Origin: Toxonevra muliebris | Taxonomy: Eukaryota > Arthropoda > Insecta > Diptera > Pallopteridae | Direction of reading: 5' to 3' | Assembly (NCBI GenBank): GCA_963691655.1 | Contig: OY829330.1 | Span: 4,802,793-4,866,792 of the forward strand | Length of the DNA stretch: 64,000 nt | Shown: positions 21,614 through 32,640 of the stretch, in pieces | Layout of the letters: each line of letters begins with the position of its first letter | How positions within the stretch are numbered: the first letter of the stretch is position 1 | The notes under the pieces: generated by a model | Database searches by the model: none | Seen by the model: only the letters and a program-made list of their open reading frames with translations | What the model was told of the DNA's origin: nothing | Program-made: the position numbers and the translations under genes

Positions 21614-22260
21614 CTGTCAGGTCCACCTATATTGGGTGCCTGGACATATGAATATTTCAGGTAACTGCAATGCCGACGAGTTAGCAAAACAGGGCTCGCA
21701 ACTTACAGATATATCACCTACCTGCACCATTGGTGTCCCTCTTACGTCTATTAAATTAGCCATTAAGCCTTGAGGAAGCAAAAAGATCCTGGGTAGCGGA
21801 GCATACCTGTGGTATTACCAGGCTAACATGGACCACTATGGACAATAAACGTACTAGACAGCTACTCAACCTAAGCAGAAGCTCCATCAGCATAACGACT
21901 TCGGTGCTCACGGGACACTGCATAATGGGGAGACATGCTGCAAGACTTGGACTGCCATTCAATGACTTCTGTCGGGGTTGCGGCTCTGAGGAGGAGGAAG
22001 AAACAGTCCTTCATTTCATGTGCGAATGCCCATCCCTGGCCAGGAGGAGACTAAAACTCCTGGGTTCACCTTTCTTCACTAGTCTGTCCGAGCTATCATC
22101 CATAAATATTAAGGACATAGCCAGATTCATTATGGAATCCTCATGGTTCTCCACTCCGTAAATGGGGGAGTCGCGCCGTACTGTGGTATCACAATGAGCC
22201 TAATTTGTGCTTAAGTGTGCTTTCAAGCAGAAGGCTGCCACTCCAACCTAACCTAACCTA
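21614..22260 (+). pseudogene. LINE 3' end: RNase H end, C-terminal Cys/His region and 3' tail
   Basis: The plus strand encodes VHLYWVPGHMNISGNCNADELAKQG, the last RNase H block. After one frame break comes an open stretch to 22161 with LTGHCIMGRHAARLGLPFNDFCRGCGSEEEEE-type sequence and LHFMCECPSLARRRLKLLG, a CxxC...HxxxxC tail of RNase H-bearing LINEs. The 3' untranslated region follows, with TGTGGTATCACAATGAGCC and GCTGCCACTCC, ending in AACCTAACCTAACCTA. This is the best preserved LINE end here. Its tail matches the SINE at 40826-41138. Confidence 0.85.
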
Positions 22261-22277
22261 TAGCCGCCATAGATAAA

Positions 22278-23755
22278 ACTGTGTGACAGTGATCTTGCAC
22301 TTTTATGGAGACCTAACACAAATTGTAGGTCCAGTTATGCTAAGAAAAATGGTATGGCGGAAATTTCCCATACACCCCCAAAATCTCGTTTTATGGTCAA
22401 AAAACCGTTTTTGGGTAGGTTCATGTAAAAATCGCTCATAACTTTGCTAATTTTCATCCGATTTACAATTTTTGTTCAAAAGTTGAAAACTGACGAGACT
22501 GCAGTTGAAAGTAGTTGCGATTTTTGATTTTTTAATAATTTTTTCGGCTTGGACGATGCTTTTACGATATTATCCGATCTTGGAGATTTTTTGCGGCAAA
22601 ACACTTTCAAAGTAAATTTAATGCCGTGTTGAATGATTTTTTTTTTAATGAAATTGGGTGAAAATTGACGGAGTTGTGTGAATTTTAAGATTTTAAGAAC
22701 ATTTTATTATTTATAATCATTCAGTACAGTGCACAGTGCTCTTTGATTCAAAAACGTTTGCCTCCTTCATTTCAACGACTAGCAGTAATCAGCAAGCATG
22801 GTGATGGAGCTCTTGTCTTGGAAACGTTTTTCAATGATTCCTATTTTCTGGTGGAGTCATTCACCTTATGGCGGTGTTCTTATTGAACCTTTACTAACAA
22901 AAGAAAGTGGTTTCCCGACCCGCTTCATTATTCAAAGTTTCAGTGCTCAGTTTAAAATTGTGATATGCTATTATTTGCCAAAATATGTAATTTCATCACC
23001 ATATATACAATGGGTCCAAGATATAGTTTTAAAAATTTCGCGTATATGAGAGGTGGGTGTGGTAATAATCCAATCTATCCCATTTTTGCAATTATATATG
23101 ACAATAAAAATGTTTATAAGTACACCAAATTTCATGATATCTATAATATGTACCAATTTATACCCTTTTCGCGGTTTTATTTGTATGGGAGGTAGGCGTG
23201 GTAATAGTCCGATCGTTATAATTTTTCACACAGTGATTATAATGACCTCATGAGCCAACAAACCAAATTTCAGAATTTTGGACGGCTAAAAACGGATTTG
23301 ACCCCATAGTGCACTGAATGATTATAAATAATAAAATCGTAAAATTCACACAACTCCGTCAATTTTCATCCAATTTCATTCAAAAAAAGGTCATTCGATA
23401 CGGCATTAAATTTACTTAATATCGTAAAAACATCGTTCAAGCCGAAAAAATGATTAAGAAATGAAAAATCGCAAATACTTTCAACTGCAGTCTCGTCAGT
23501 TTTCAATTCATGAAAATAAACAATACATAGTCGGAAAGAACTATTTTTCCCCTTTCAAACTAAGAACAAAAATTAGCAAAGTTATGAGCGATTTTTACAT
23601 GAACCTACCCAAAAACAGTTTTTTGACCATAAAACGAGATTTTGGGGGTGTATGGGAAATTTCCGCCATACCATTTTTCTTAGCATAATTAGACCTACAA
23701 TTTGTGCTAGGTCTCCATATAAGTGCCTGCATTTTTTTTTTTTTTGTCACACAGT
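22278..23755. mobile_element. Fold-back element with arms of about 430 bp
   Basis: The ends ACTGTGTGACAGTGATCTTG and the inverse ACTGTGTGACAAAAAAAAAA begin long inverted arms (about 22278-22710 and 23320-23755). Shared landmarks are TAGGTCTCCAT, ATGGTATGGCGGAAATTTCC, CCCCCAAAATCTCGTTTTAT, GACGAGACTGCAGTTGAAAG, and ACAACTCCGTCAATTTTCA at the inner border. The middle (22760-23310) contains GAGGTGGGTGTGGTAAT-type sequence that resembles part of 61130-61400. No transposase is visible. Confidence 0.8.
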
Positions 23756-23799
23756 GTAATTTAATAAATTTAGTACACATAATTGTTCTAGTAGAAATT

Positions 23800-25800
23800 A
23801 ATATAAAAAACGAAGAAAACACTTTGTTCTCTATTGAAGGTTACTATTCCGAATTTATCAACAGAGAAAACGGCCGAGGAGATGGTATAGCGGTCCATTG
23901 CTTGTGAATTAATACATGAAAACACAATTTCCTTTGAATCATTACAAATTAAAATGCAACTAAACACAAAATATTTTACATTAATTGCTGCATATCGCCC
24001 GCCGTCGTTAAACGCTGTAGCCTTTACAGAAGAACATCGGAATGCAGCAAACTCTAAAAGAAAGCACAACAGTAGATAAGACGGCTAGCACCAACATAGA
24101 TCACCTATTCGTGAAAAGTACTGAGAGCGAAGTAAATGCAGCAATAGTTAAGTTAAGCATATTAGATCATTACTCTATAATGTGCGGACCAGCGTTGCCA
24201 GAATGACGATTTTAACGTCATTTTGACGATTTTTTGACCTAATGACGATTTGACGATTTTTGTTGAAAAGTTACGATTTTTTAGATCAACAACAACTGCA
24301 TAAAAACTTTTTTGTTTTAAAATATCTTCTGGCATTTTTATACACAAAATGTCTTTTAACACACCAAAAAAAAACTTAAGCCCCAAAAATCTTCTCAATA
24401 GTGGACAGGTTTAAATTTATGTTTACCCTACTAAAAAGCTGCATAGAAAGCTGTTGAAATAGCAACTACTTATATTATAAAGAACGAAAGTGTGGTTCTG
24501 ACTATTTTTTAAACTCAATACTACTGAGTGATAGTATGATGTGACAAAAGTAAGTTTCCAAAAACTTAAATATTAACAATTTTAGTGAATTGGTTTTCAA
24601 TAGCGAAAATAAGATTTCTACACCGATCTAGACTAAGTTTATTTACCAATTGTCTTTATTCCTCGATACTGTGTGCTCTAAAACGATCAAGCTTAATATG
24701 CTTTTGCATTACCATTTGATGACAAGTCAAGGCTTGGTGATGATCATTAAAAAAACTTTCTTCATCATTATGAACACATTTCAATACACATTCCATCTAC
24801 TATAAGATAATGTAAACATTACCTATTAAGCTTTTCTCGTCAGGAACTGGTACAACTTTTGAAGGAATAAAGACTAGATATATCAGTGTTGAACTTAATT
24901 TCCAGTGATACAATTTTGATTATGCTTTCCATGCACAAATATTTAAAGACCAGAGAATTTAACTCGTGATGTTAATAATATTGATTTCAGAGACAAAGCA
25001 ACATTTTTGGAAGGAAAATATATTTACGTTGGCATTTATGCTAAAGAAAAATTAATAAGGGCCTTCATTAAAACGTGCAATGCCTTGTAAACTTGTCAAA
25101 ATTTATATAAAATTTGACAGTGTGCTTCAAAAGAAGTCAATTCACTACAAAGTTTAATGTCACATCTTAAAAATTTGGGGGACGAAAACTAATTTCACCA
25201 ATTAGATGTTGAATTCAGGGAGCAACGACATGTAGATTTTGGAGTTTTTCTCTGATGTCGATTTTTTGTGTGAAAATGACGATTTTTTCTTACAATTTTG
25301 ACGATTTTTGAAGTGAAGTTTCTGGCAACACTGGTGCGGACTATCATTTAAATCCAACAATAACAATAATGAGAGTATGGGTACGAATGTTCAACTCGCC
25401 ATTGATAACAATAGGGCGAATGCACTGATTTTCGGCATAACCTGGAGCAATACCTTAAATATAACGGACGCTGAAGATTTATATAAAACGATACAAGATA
25501 CGTTTGCAAATATATATGGTCAATCGCAAGTACCAAAAAAGAACTGTAAAAAAAGAATGTCTAACCCATGAATAAACAAGTATTTAATGAATGTAAACAA
25601 CGTGATGATCTTTATAAAAAGTGGCGATTAAAACGCAAAGATGAACAAAGACAGAAAAATTATAAGATATTTAAAAATAGCGTAAACACAAAACTAGAAA
25701 ATGGAAAAAATAACAAATTTTATGAAAATCGAAAAGACATTAAAGAGACTTGACAAACAATAAACGAGGTAATAGGTCGAAAATCCAAAATTGAAGGAGT
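23800..25800 (+). pseudogene. LINE remnant: endonuclease end and endonuclease-RT linker, interrupted by a hAT element
   Basis: Before the insertion the plus strand has pieces of an apurinic-type endonuclease: FSIEGYYSEFINRENGRGDG (23820-23880), the YRPPS-like block near 24000, STNIDHLFVKSTESEVNAAI (24090-24150) and LDHYSIMCG up to 24189. After the insertion, from 25342, the frame continues with RANALIFGITWSNTLNITDA, then WMNKQVFNECKQRDDLYKKW, NSVNTKLENGKNNKFYENR and ETWQTINEVIGRKSK. This is the linker that precedes RT in Jockey/CR1-like LINEs. There are frameshifts and stops. No RT follows. Confidence 0.75.
24190..25333. mobile_element. hAT element, noncoding, inserted in a LINE endonuclease
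   Basis: The ends are CAGCGTTGCCAGAATGACGA and the inverse CAGTGTTGCCAGAAACTTCA. A perfect 8 bp duplication, GTGCGGAC (24182-24189 and 25334-25341), flanks them. The TGACGATTTT word is repeated near both ends. I see no transposase block in the 1.1 kb interior. The LINE frame resumes after the duplication, so this insertion is younger than the LINE copy. Confidence 0.88.
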
Positions 25801-26590
25801 TGTTTGATTTTAATGAAAATTTACATATATAGTAATTTTGGGTCACTAAGCTCAAAAACGAAACGCAAATAACAAGCAAATTAAATTTTTCAATCGCAAA
25901 ATTTTTTACTTCATTGGCTTGTGTTTTTTAATTTCATTTGTTTGTGTTTCGTTTAGTTCACAAGAAGTTTCACTTCTGCCTTGTGTTCGTTAATACACAA
26001 CCAATTTTTTTTTTTGGAATTAATGCTAGACCAAAAATTGCAACTCTGTATCGGTAATGTCAATGACAATTGTAGCGAACTCTTTTTGTGTGCGACATCT
26101 TCATGTAATTCCTTGGACATTTGCGCCATCTCTATGTGAAATGTATAACTGTCATAAACTTTAAGATGGCGACGCTACACATTGTTCTTTCTGCCATAGG
26201 CATATTTGTGTGTGTGTAATTAATATGTTATATTGAATTAAAACTATTTATGAATCGTTTATTATATAGTTTGCTCGTGAATTCAGTTACGGAATATTGA
26301 TATTTAGCCCCTCATGCACATTGCTCGACAAAATTATGTCGCATTGCAAACTTACGCTCGACGTCACATCCGGTTGGTTTTACTCTAGGACAAGAGAAAA
26401 GAAGTTTCACTTCAAAAAAAAAAAAAACAATGAAGATTAAAAAACTAAAACAAACATTTCTTCGTTCTTCTTAAAACCGGGTATAAAAAAATTAGATGTT
26501 ATTTGTGGTATTTTTGGACTAGCTCAATCGAAGGGACACAATCGGAGTCATCATTTTGTTTTTAGCATTTCCTGACCAACCATTACTGCA
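25801..26590. other. Unassigned repeats, including a sequence shared with repeat R
   Basis: The word AAGAAGTTTCACTTC occurs at 25964 and 26399 (also in repeat R at 43910). A GCGACATCTTCATG/AAGATGGCGACGCTAC patch near 26090-26180 is richer in GC. No protein is recognisable. It may be the edge of the Gypsy-type fragment that follows or an unrelated repeat. Confidence 0.3.
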
Positions 26591-26593
26591 TTA

Positions 26594-27590
26594 ACAGTTG
26601 CAGTAATGGTATATTCTAGTATTTCATCCATAATCGGGATAGGGTATTTGTCATCAACAGTAATGTTGTTTAACTTTCGATAGTCGACCACTATTCTCCA
26701 CTTCGTGCTACCTGAGGCATCTTGTTTTTTTGGAACGACCCAAATTGGTGCAGAATATGGAGCGCTGCTATGACAAATGATATTCTGGTCTAGCATTTCT
26801 TTAATTTGTCTATCCACTTCCGTTTTATGGATTTCCGGGTATCGATACGACTTAACGTAAATTGGGTCTTCATGAATTGTTTTAATTTGATGTTTTACAT
26901 TGTGTGCGAAAGATAATTTTTCTTCAGCGCTATAAAACAAATTTGTATATTTATTAAAAAACCCTTTCAGTTTACTTGATTCTTCTTGGTTTAAATGATT
27001 AAGTCTAAAACAGCTTTCATTTTTATTTTCATTATTATTTAACTCTGTGGGTAAAATTTATTGCAATTATTTGAATTAACACTTGTGTGGTTGTTATTGA
27101 GAAATGCATGAATTTTTCCTTTTAAAATAATAACATTATCATTGAAATCGATAACAGCATTAAGCTGATGGAGTATATCATACCCCCATAGCCCATCATA
27201 ATTATTTGAAAAGTTATAAACATAGAATTTGAGTTTGTTTTTGTTATTGGAATCAAAAACTTCCTGAATTTTATTTAGAGAAATTTCTCCTGTCGTTGTC
27301 AATAAGGTAAGTGGTTTCACTTTAACTGTGCTTTTGTTAACATATTAGGCCTAATTATACTGACGGACGAACCCGTATCAACTTTTAGTTAAATTGTGGG
27401 TAATCTTCCGAGGCTTCGAATAGAAAATTTGTCGGTTCCTGTTCCATTGGTATAGGGGCACCGGAAAATTATTTTGACCGTTCGGGTTGAAGCTTTTAGA
27501 GTAATTTGTTTGATTTAAAAGAGGTCTATTTCCTTGGTAGTTATCAGAATATAAAAACAATGGATGTGTGCAAGGCACGCAAGATATTTG
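26594..27590 (-). pseudogene. Ty3/Gypsy retrotransposon fragment: Gag end, protease, start of RT
   Basis: Read on the minus strand, 27578-27378 has an Asn/Gln/Pro-rich Gag-like tail. 27320-27039 resembles a retroviral-type protease C-terminus (LWGYDILHQLNAVIDFNDN, usual form LLGxDxLxxL). 26940-26600 is an RT N-terminus with the blocks YPEIHKTEVDRQIKEML, SAPIWVVPKKQD and KWRIVVDYRKLNNITVDDKY-PIP. The RT stops abruptly at MDEILE near 26600, before the YxDD active site. No LTRs or integrase are visible. It resembles the 17.6/297-type branch of insect Gypsy elements. It is a dead fragment, truncated at both ends. Confidence 0.8.
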
Positions 27591-27738
27591 ATATGTAAAC
27601 AGTTAAGCCAACTGAATGCCATATACATAAGCTCACATATGTATAGCCATATATAGGGATTTGATGTAAATAATTCAAACTAAAACAATTCTCTTATAAA
27701 CTTAAAAATTTATTAGATATCATTATCTTTTATATATA

Positions 27739-28979
27739 AGGAGTAAGATCGAAAAAATCGTAACAAAAATAAAATTCAATAATTTTTAAACGGTTGATCT
27801 TAGAGTTTTGATTGTTTTTTTATTTAATTGATAATATTTTACAAATTACAGAAAAATATAACTTTTATAGTTCTAACCAATATTTATGAACTCGTGGACC
27901 TTTTTTGGTAAGCCTTCCATAAGAGATTTGATAGCTGTTTCAGACACCTTTTTGGAACAGTTTTCCCATCTCCTTTTAAAATCTTCGATATTTTGGGACA
28001 CCTTTTTTGTGCTCTTTAAGTTCTTTTCACAAGATCCTAATATCTCCACTGATCTTAGCTCCGGACAATTTGGAGGATTGGCTTCTCTTGGTACAAAAAC
28101 TATGTTATTAATTTGGTACCACTCCAGAGCTTTCTTGCCGTAGTGACATGATGCCGAATCAGGCCAAAAATATGTGGACACATTGTGCTCTCTTATGAAA
28201 GGAAGAAGTATTTTTTTCAAACATTCTTTGATGTATATTTCGGTATTTATAGAGCCCACTAAAACAAATGACTTGCTTCTTTTGCCGCAACTGCATATAG
28301 CTTGCCATACCAGGAATTGTTTAGGAAATTTTGTCTGCTTTTGGATTCTAAATTGTTCTTCGACATTTCCTCGAGCATCAGCAACATAAAAATTTTGACC
28401 CGGAAACTGAGTAAAATCTGCCAGTATGAATATTTTTGTATGAAATTCGATTTTAATTTCCTAGCCCTACTTTTGGCGTCTAAATTTTTTGCAGCATTCC
28501 TGTCTGGAACTTTTTGGACTTTGTATGTTTTCAAACCTCAAAGCCTGAGTACTGGGCTAATCGGGCAGCTTTTCTACCAGATGTGTTTGGAGATCTTTTC
28601 AATATGCTTTCTATTTTCTTGGCTTTCCCAATATCATGTGGTCCTTGTTTCCTTCCCGAACCAGGTTTCCTATCGATGGTCAAATTCTCCTGAAACTGTT
28701 TAATAACATTGGAAACAGTTTGCGGCAGACCTTCAATTCTTTGGTCAATTTTTTGTAGGACCAATTTGGATTTTTTTGAAAATTTTTAATAAATTTAAGA
28801 CGTACTTCTTTTTCTTCACTCATTTTGATCAAACTCACAATAAATCAACATGTTTGTCATTAAAAATAACAACTGACACATTTTTAAAAGATAATTAGAT
28901 CAAAGAAATTTTTGAATTTTACACCCAAAGAAAAAGTAATAGGTAAAACGTGTGTTAAGATTTTTTCAATCTTACTCCT
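27739..28979 (-). mobile_element. Complete mariner-type (ITmD37E) element with TIRs and TA sites
   Basis: The ends AGGAGTAAGATCGAAAAAAT and the inverse AGGAGTAAGATTGAAAAAAT match at 19 of 20 bases, and similarity continues to TAACA. TA lies directly outside both ends (27737-27738 and 28980-28981). The length of 1,241 bp fits a full-length element. The broken transposase is annotated separately. Confidence 0.9.
27873..28823 (-). pseudogene. DD37E mariner-type transposase, frameshifted
   Basis: From an ATG at 28823 the minus strand encodes a helix-turn-helix N-terminus (MSEEKEVRLKFIKNFQKNPN, later KRSPNTSGRKAARLAQ), then LADFTQFPGQNFYVADARG, and FPKQFLVWQAICSCGKRS. The C-terminal frame 28259-27873 holds WPDSASCHYGKKALEW and VPREANPPNCPELRSVE. 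The second catalytic Asp (PDSASCH) and the final Glu (RSVE) are 37 residues apart, the spacing of the ITmD37E family described from mosquitoes and other insects. At least two frame changes disrupt the middle, so it is inactive. Confidence 0.85.
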
Positions 28980-28981
28980 TA

Positions 28982-29704
28982 ATAACCCAATTCACCATAA
29001 ATTGCAAATGGTCTTGCATCATTGCAAATACAAATTTTTATTCCATATTGCAAATATTTGTTGTTGTTGGGATGCACCAAATCGTGAATAGGGCTGATAT
29101 GTTGTAGTTGCATTATTTTTCTTTTACTCAATACATCGGGCACTATATGCAAGCATATACGCAGCTGCAATTGCATCTTTTTTCCGCGCTTTAAGTTTTT
29201 CTTCCTGTGGATTTGAAATTTTTTTAGAAAAATGTGAAAATTTTACATAACGTTGCCTGAAAATTGAATTTTTGCTATTTACATAGATAAAAAAGTGTTG
29301 CCTTTCTAAGATTAATGTACAAAGCAAAATATTTTTAATACCGTGGGTTTGCTATCATTATCACTACATTTTGTTTATTGAAACCTAGAATCTTTATCAC
29401 TTATCATTTTTTATTGTTTTTATATTTTAAAGAATATTTAATTTTAATGCAATCTAACTAACCGAATGCAAAACCTATCAAACGCCTGTGTTTGCTACGA
29501 CGACTTCTCTGCTTGTATGGTATAGTCGATCTCCACCCGTTTAACACCAACAGATAATTCTGCCACGAATAAATGTACACACACATTTTATTTTCGTATG
29601 TATGTTCTTCAAAATAATTATAATTCTCAAATAGAAAATTCTGCCAATCCATCCTCAACAATAAATGTTGAGCGCGATGTTTTCAGCTTAAAAAAAAGGC
29701 ATTA
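28982..29704. other. Unassigned spacer between two mariner-type elements
   Basis: Short frames only, and no known protein. A TTGTTGTTGGGATGCACC patch (29045-29080) is the only notable sequence. It is presumably original intron or old repeat DNA. Confidence 0.3.
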
Positions 29705-29706
29705 TA

Positions 29707-30976
29707 CAGGGTGACAATTGTAAAGTGACGCAAGTTTAATACTCTGCAGCAAGCTTTGCCATTTACCGTTACTTTAATTTAAAAAGCAAATTCATTCATC
29801 ATTGGCTTTGCTTTTAATTTCATTTGAATTTTTGTTATTACATTTTGAAATTTCCATAAAAATGGACAAGGAAAATATTCGTCGTGAAATTATGAAATTT
29901 CATTTGGCAAATTATAGTAGCCGTCAAACTGCAAAGGCTTTAAATTTGTCAAGTCGTACGGTAGACCGAGCTATTATTCAATATAATGAAACTGGGGGTT
30001 TTGGAGATAGAGACCCGGGAAAATTTTCAACAGTTGCCACTACTGGTTTAACAGAAAAAATTCGTAAACGAATCAAGCGAAATCCAAGGCGCTCAATGAG
30101 AAAAATCGCTAAGGAAGTGGGAGTAAACCATGAAACAGTGCGAATCATTGCAATTAATCTTAAGCCGTACAAGCTCCGAAAAGCTCAAGATCTGACACAA
30201 AAAAAGAAAGATTTGCGACTGCAAAGCTGCAAGGCGTTGCTACGCTCCTCCGTGTTAAAAAATGCTGAAAATATCTTGTTTACAGATGAAAAAATTTTCA
30301 CGGTTGAACAACATTTCAATGCGCAAAATGACCGAATGTGGCTAACATCATCATCGCAACAAAATAGGACTGCTGGGCGAGTTCAAAAGCCAGCTTCCGT
30401 TATGGTATGTGCTGGAGTTTCCGCTAATGCCAGAACCCCTCTAATATTCGTTGAAGAGGGTGTTAAAATTGACCAGGTTGTTTATCGGAGCATTTTAAAT
30501 AAACATGTTCTTCCCTGGGCCCAAGATACATTTGGAAATGAAAACTGGACTTTCCAGCAAGATTCTGCACCTTCCCACATGGCAAAATTAACGCAAACAT
30601 GGATAAAAGACAATTTTTCTGGATTCATAACATCTCAAGAATGGCCACCATACTCCCCAGACTTGAATCCAATGGACTACTCTATTTGGAGTATTTTAGA
30701 GAGTAAGGCTTGTGCATCTCAACACCACAGTCTGGAGTCGCTGACAAATTCATTAGAGAAAGCCTGGACTGAAATTGATCAGAAAGTCCTGCGGCGAACA
30801 GTCCTACGATTTCCGAAGGCATGTGTGCAGGCTAAAGGAGGTTATATTGAGCGAGGTGGGGTTCAAATGAATGCATATATATTCAGCAATGTTAACACTT
30901 AATTGTACTTAATGGAAGTACGTCCTTTTGAAAATAACTGCTGAAATGTGTGCGTCACTTTACGATTGTCACCCTT
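29707..30976 (+). mobile_element. Complete maT-like (DD37D) transposon with TIRs and TA sites
   Basis: The left end CAGGGTGACAATTGTAAAGT and the inverted right end AAGGGTGACAATCGTAAAGT differ at two of 20 bases and continue identically with GACGCA. TA flanks both ends (29705-29706 and 30977-30978). The 1,270 bp length and one uninterrupted transposase frame suggest a recent insertion. Confidence 0.92.
29862..30902 (+). CDS. DD37D mariner/maT-family transposase, apparently intact (346 aa)
   Basis: This enzyme would bind the element's inverted repeats in the nucleus and catalyse cut-and-paste movement into TA sites. The start is MDKENIRREI at 29862; an upstream in-frame Met at 29802 would add an unlikely hydrophobic leader. 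Residues 10-40 form the first helix-turn-helix (SSRQTAKALNLSSRTVDRAI), residues 75-96 the second (SMRKIAKEVGVNHETVRII). Catalytic residues are D142 (LFTDEKIF), D234 (FQQDSAPSH) and D272 (YSPDLNPMDYSIW). The last two are separated by 37 residues, so the triad is DD37D as in the maT group. The length is normal for mariner-type transposases and no stop or frameshift is present. Activity is an inference. Confidence 0.92.
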   Translation: MDKENIRREIMKFHLANYSSRQTAKALNLSSRTVDRAIIQYNETGGFGDRDPGKFSTVATTGLTEKIRKRIKRNPRRSMRKIAKEVGVNHETVRIIAINLKPYKLRKAQDLTQKKKDLRLQSCKALLRSSVLKNAENILFTDEKIFTVEQHFNAQNDRMWLTSSSQQNRTAGRVQKPASVMVCAGVSANARTPLIFVEEGVKIDQVVYRSILNKHVLPWAQDTFGNENWTFQQDSAPSHMAKLTQTWIKDNFSGFITSQEWPPYSPDLNPMDYSIWSILESKACASQHHSLESLTNSLEKAWTEIDQKVLRRTVLRFPKACVQAKGGYIERGGVQMNAYIFSNVNT

Positions 30977-30989
30977 TATTTATCTTTAA

Positions 30990-31905
30990 ATTTATATGCC
31001 GAAAATCACATGCCTAGAAATCAAGTGATCGCAATACAAAACTTAATATCATCTTTACTTAAATCTATATCTACAATAATCGATGGTTCATTACACAGTC
31101 AAGAGGTCAGTGAAACCAAAGAAGACCTAGGTTTTTTGGTTTAATTTTTGCAAAGATCCATTTCAAGAAATAAGATCTGAGTATAAGTTTGTTAAAATGT
31201 TAAAAGAAGTAAATATATATGAGCATCCAAGATCAGTCGTCATAAACAAATCAATCAATGAAACAATTGTACACAGTAATCCTGTTTTAGACTCCAAATC
31301 TTGTGATATCTATATTATGCCGCTTTGTTTCCAGTTTAAAGCTATTTTCGAAATTCCTGAACTTTTAGATTGAGGCCAAGCATAAAGAAGCTAAAATGTA
31401 TTTAAATAGCATAGCATCAAGAGTTAATCCACCATATTCGTTAGCAATGAAGCCTGGGTTAAAATTCTCTAAATTTTTACTGGATCATGAAAAGTCGATA
31501 GAACCAGCTATTAGGTTTGATAAATCTGAAATTTACGATTTGACGAAAGAAAATTACTTTTCTCAAATAGTTACAGAAGTAGGTTTTTTATTTTAAGAAT
31601 GCCGAAATTTTAAATGAATTAAATTATAAAGGCATACATTATAAAAGCAACTATTATTTAGCGAATAATTTCAATAACTTAAAACTGCATAAAATAAAAA
31701 ATTTTTTGTTTCAAAATAAGAGCATATTTGTATTGTGCTATCCAGTTTCCATTATTGAGTTTAGTCAATATTTTCAATCATATGAAGTTGGTACTAAAAT
31801 TGAAAAAATATTTATTTTGAGCATTTCATCATTTACAAGTCCTCCTTTCCATTTATATTCTGTAAATAATGGTAAAACGTATGTAAAACTTAAATCTGTG
31901 TAATT
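30990..31905 (+). pseudogene. Decayed coding remnant of an unrecognised TE-like protein
   Basis: A series of plus-strand frames reads as one damaged protein: LYAENHMPRNQVIAIQNLIS, then MLKEVNIYEHPRSVVINKSI, then YIMPLCFQFKAIFEIPELLD, and, after more breaks, a C-terminal stretch (31600-31905) with LNELNYKGIHYKSNYYLANN, SIFVLCYPVSIIEFSQYFQS, FTSPPFHLYSVNNGKTYVKL and a TAA. The pattern resembles uncharacterised proteins that I associate with insect transposons, but I cannot name the family. An insert-like frame at 31396-31596 (MYLNSIASRVNPPYSLAMKP) sits in the middle. Codon use is AT-rich like the surroundings. Confidence 0.5.
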
Positions 31906-32271
31906 ACATTAAAGACTATTTTTAAATAAACACAATTGATAAAAACTAAACTATTTCAATCATTTCTTTTGAGTGTGGATATAGGTGAATTTGTGGTATG
32001 TGGTGAATAAAAGAATTATATTTTGATTCAATATTAATTCAAGAATGTTTCAACCTTAAATCAAAGTTGAATCCATTTCAAATCAAAAAAGTTTCATTTT
32101 GAATTAAGATGGAACATTTTTAAAGCTAGTATGAAACAATGTTGAAATAAGAATAAACAACCTTAAACCAAAAGTGTTGCATTCTTTAATTTCAATCTAA
32201 AATCAAAGTTGTTCGTTCTTAAATTAAAAATTTCCCACCTTGGCGCTATTTTATGGCGATTTCTGCTTGAT

Positions 32272-32640
32272 TTAAGCTGGTTTCTGCTTGATTTTACAAT
32301 TTTTTTCTCTGGGCGTACCCAACAGCCTTAATGTAATTCTCGTGAACGCCAGACTGCTACAAAGATAATGCTCCGTAGTATCGTCGTCCTCAAGACACGA
32401 TTGGCAGGTGATGACGCCCATGTTGTGCCATGTGATGACACCCATCAGCAATCTCAGGTCCTTTTTTCTCAGTTTCAGAAGGTATTCCGCTGATTTCCTG
32501 TTAGGTTGTCTCACGAAGCACTTTGCGGTTCTGCAGGAGTCATGCTCGGACTATCTTTCTCTTTGGATAGAACGCATTACCTGCCCAAAGCTTATGCCAA
32601 AAAAGGAACCTCCATTAGCTGTCAAAGTTCGGACATAGCT
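32272..32640 (-). pseudogene. LINE C-terminal Cys/His fragment
   Basis: The minus strand reads ...RQPNRKSAEYLLKLRKKDLR, then TCQSCLEDDDTTEHYLCSSL and ITLRLLGTP. This is the CxxC...HxxxC tail that follows RNase H in the LINEs of this window. It is truncated on both sides with a frameshift upstream. Confidence 0.7.

Noticed and set aside
28302..28703. 133-codon open frame on the plus strand
   Set aside because: It is the antisense shadow of the DD37E transposase pseudogene.
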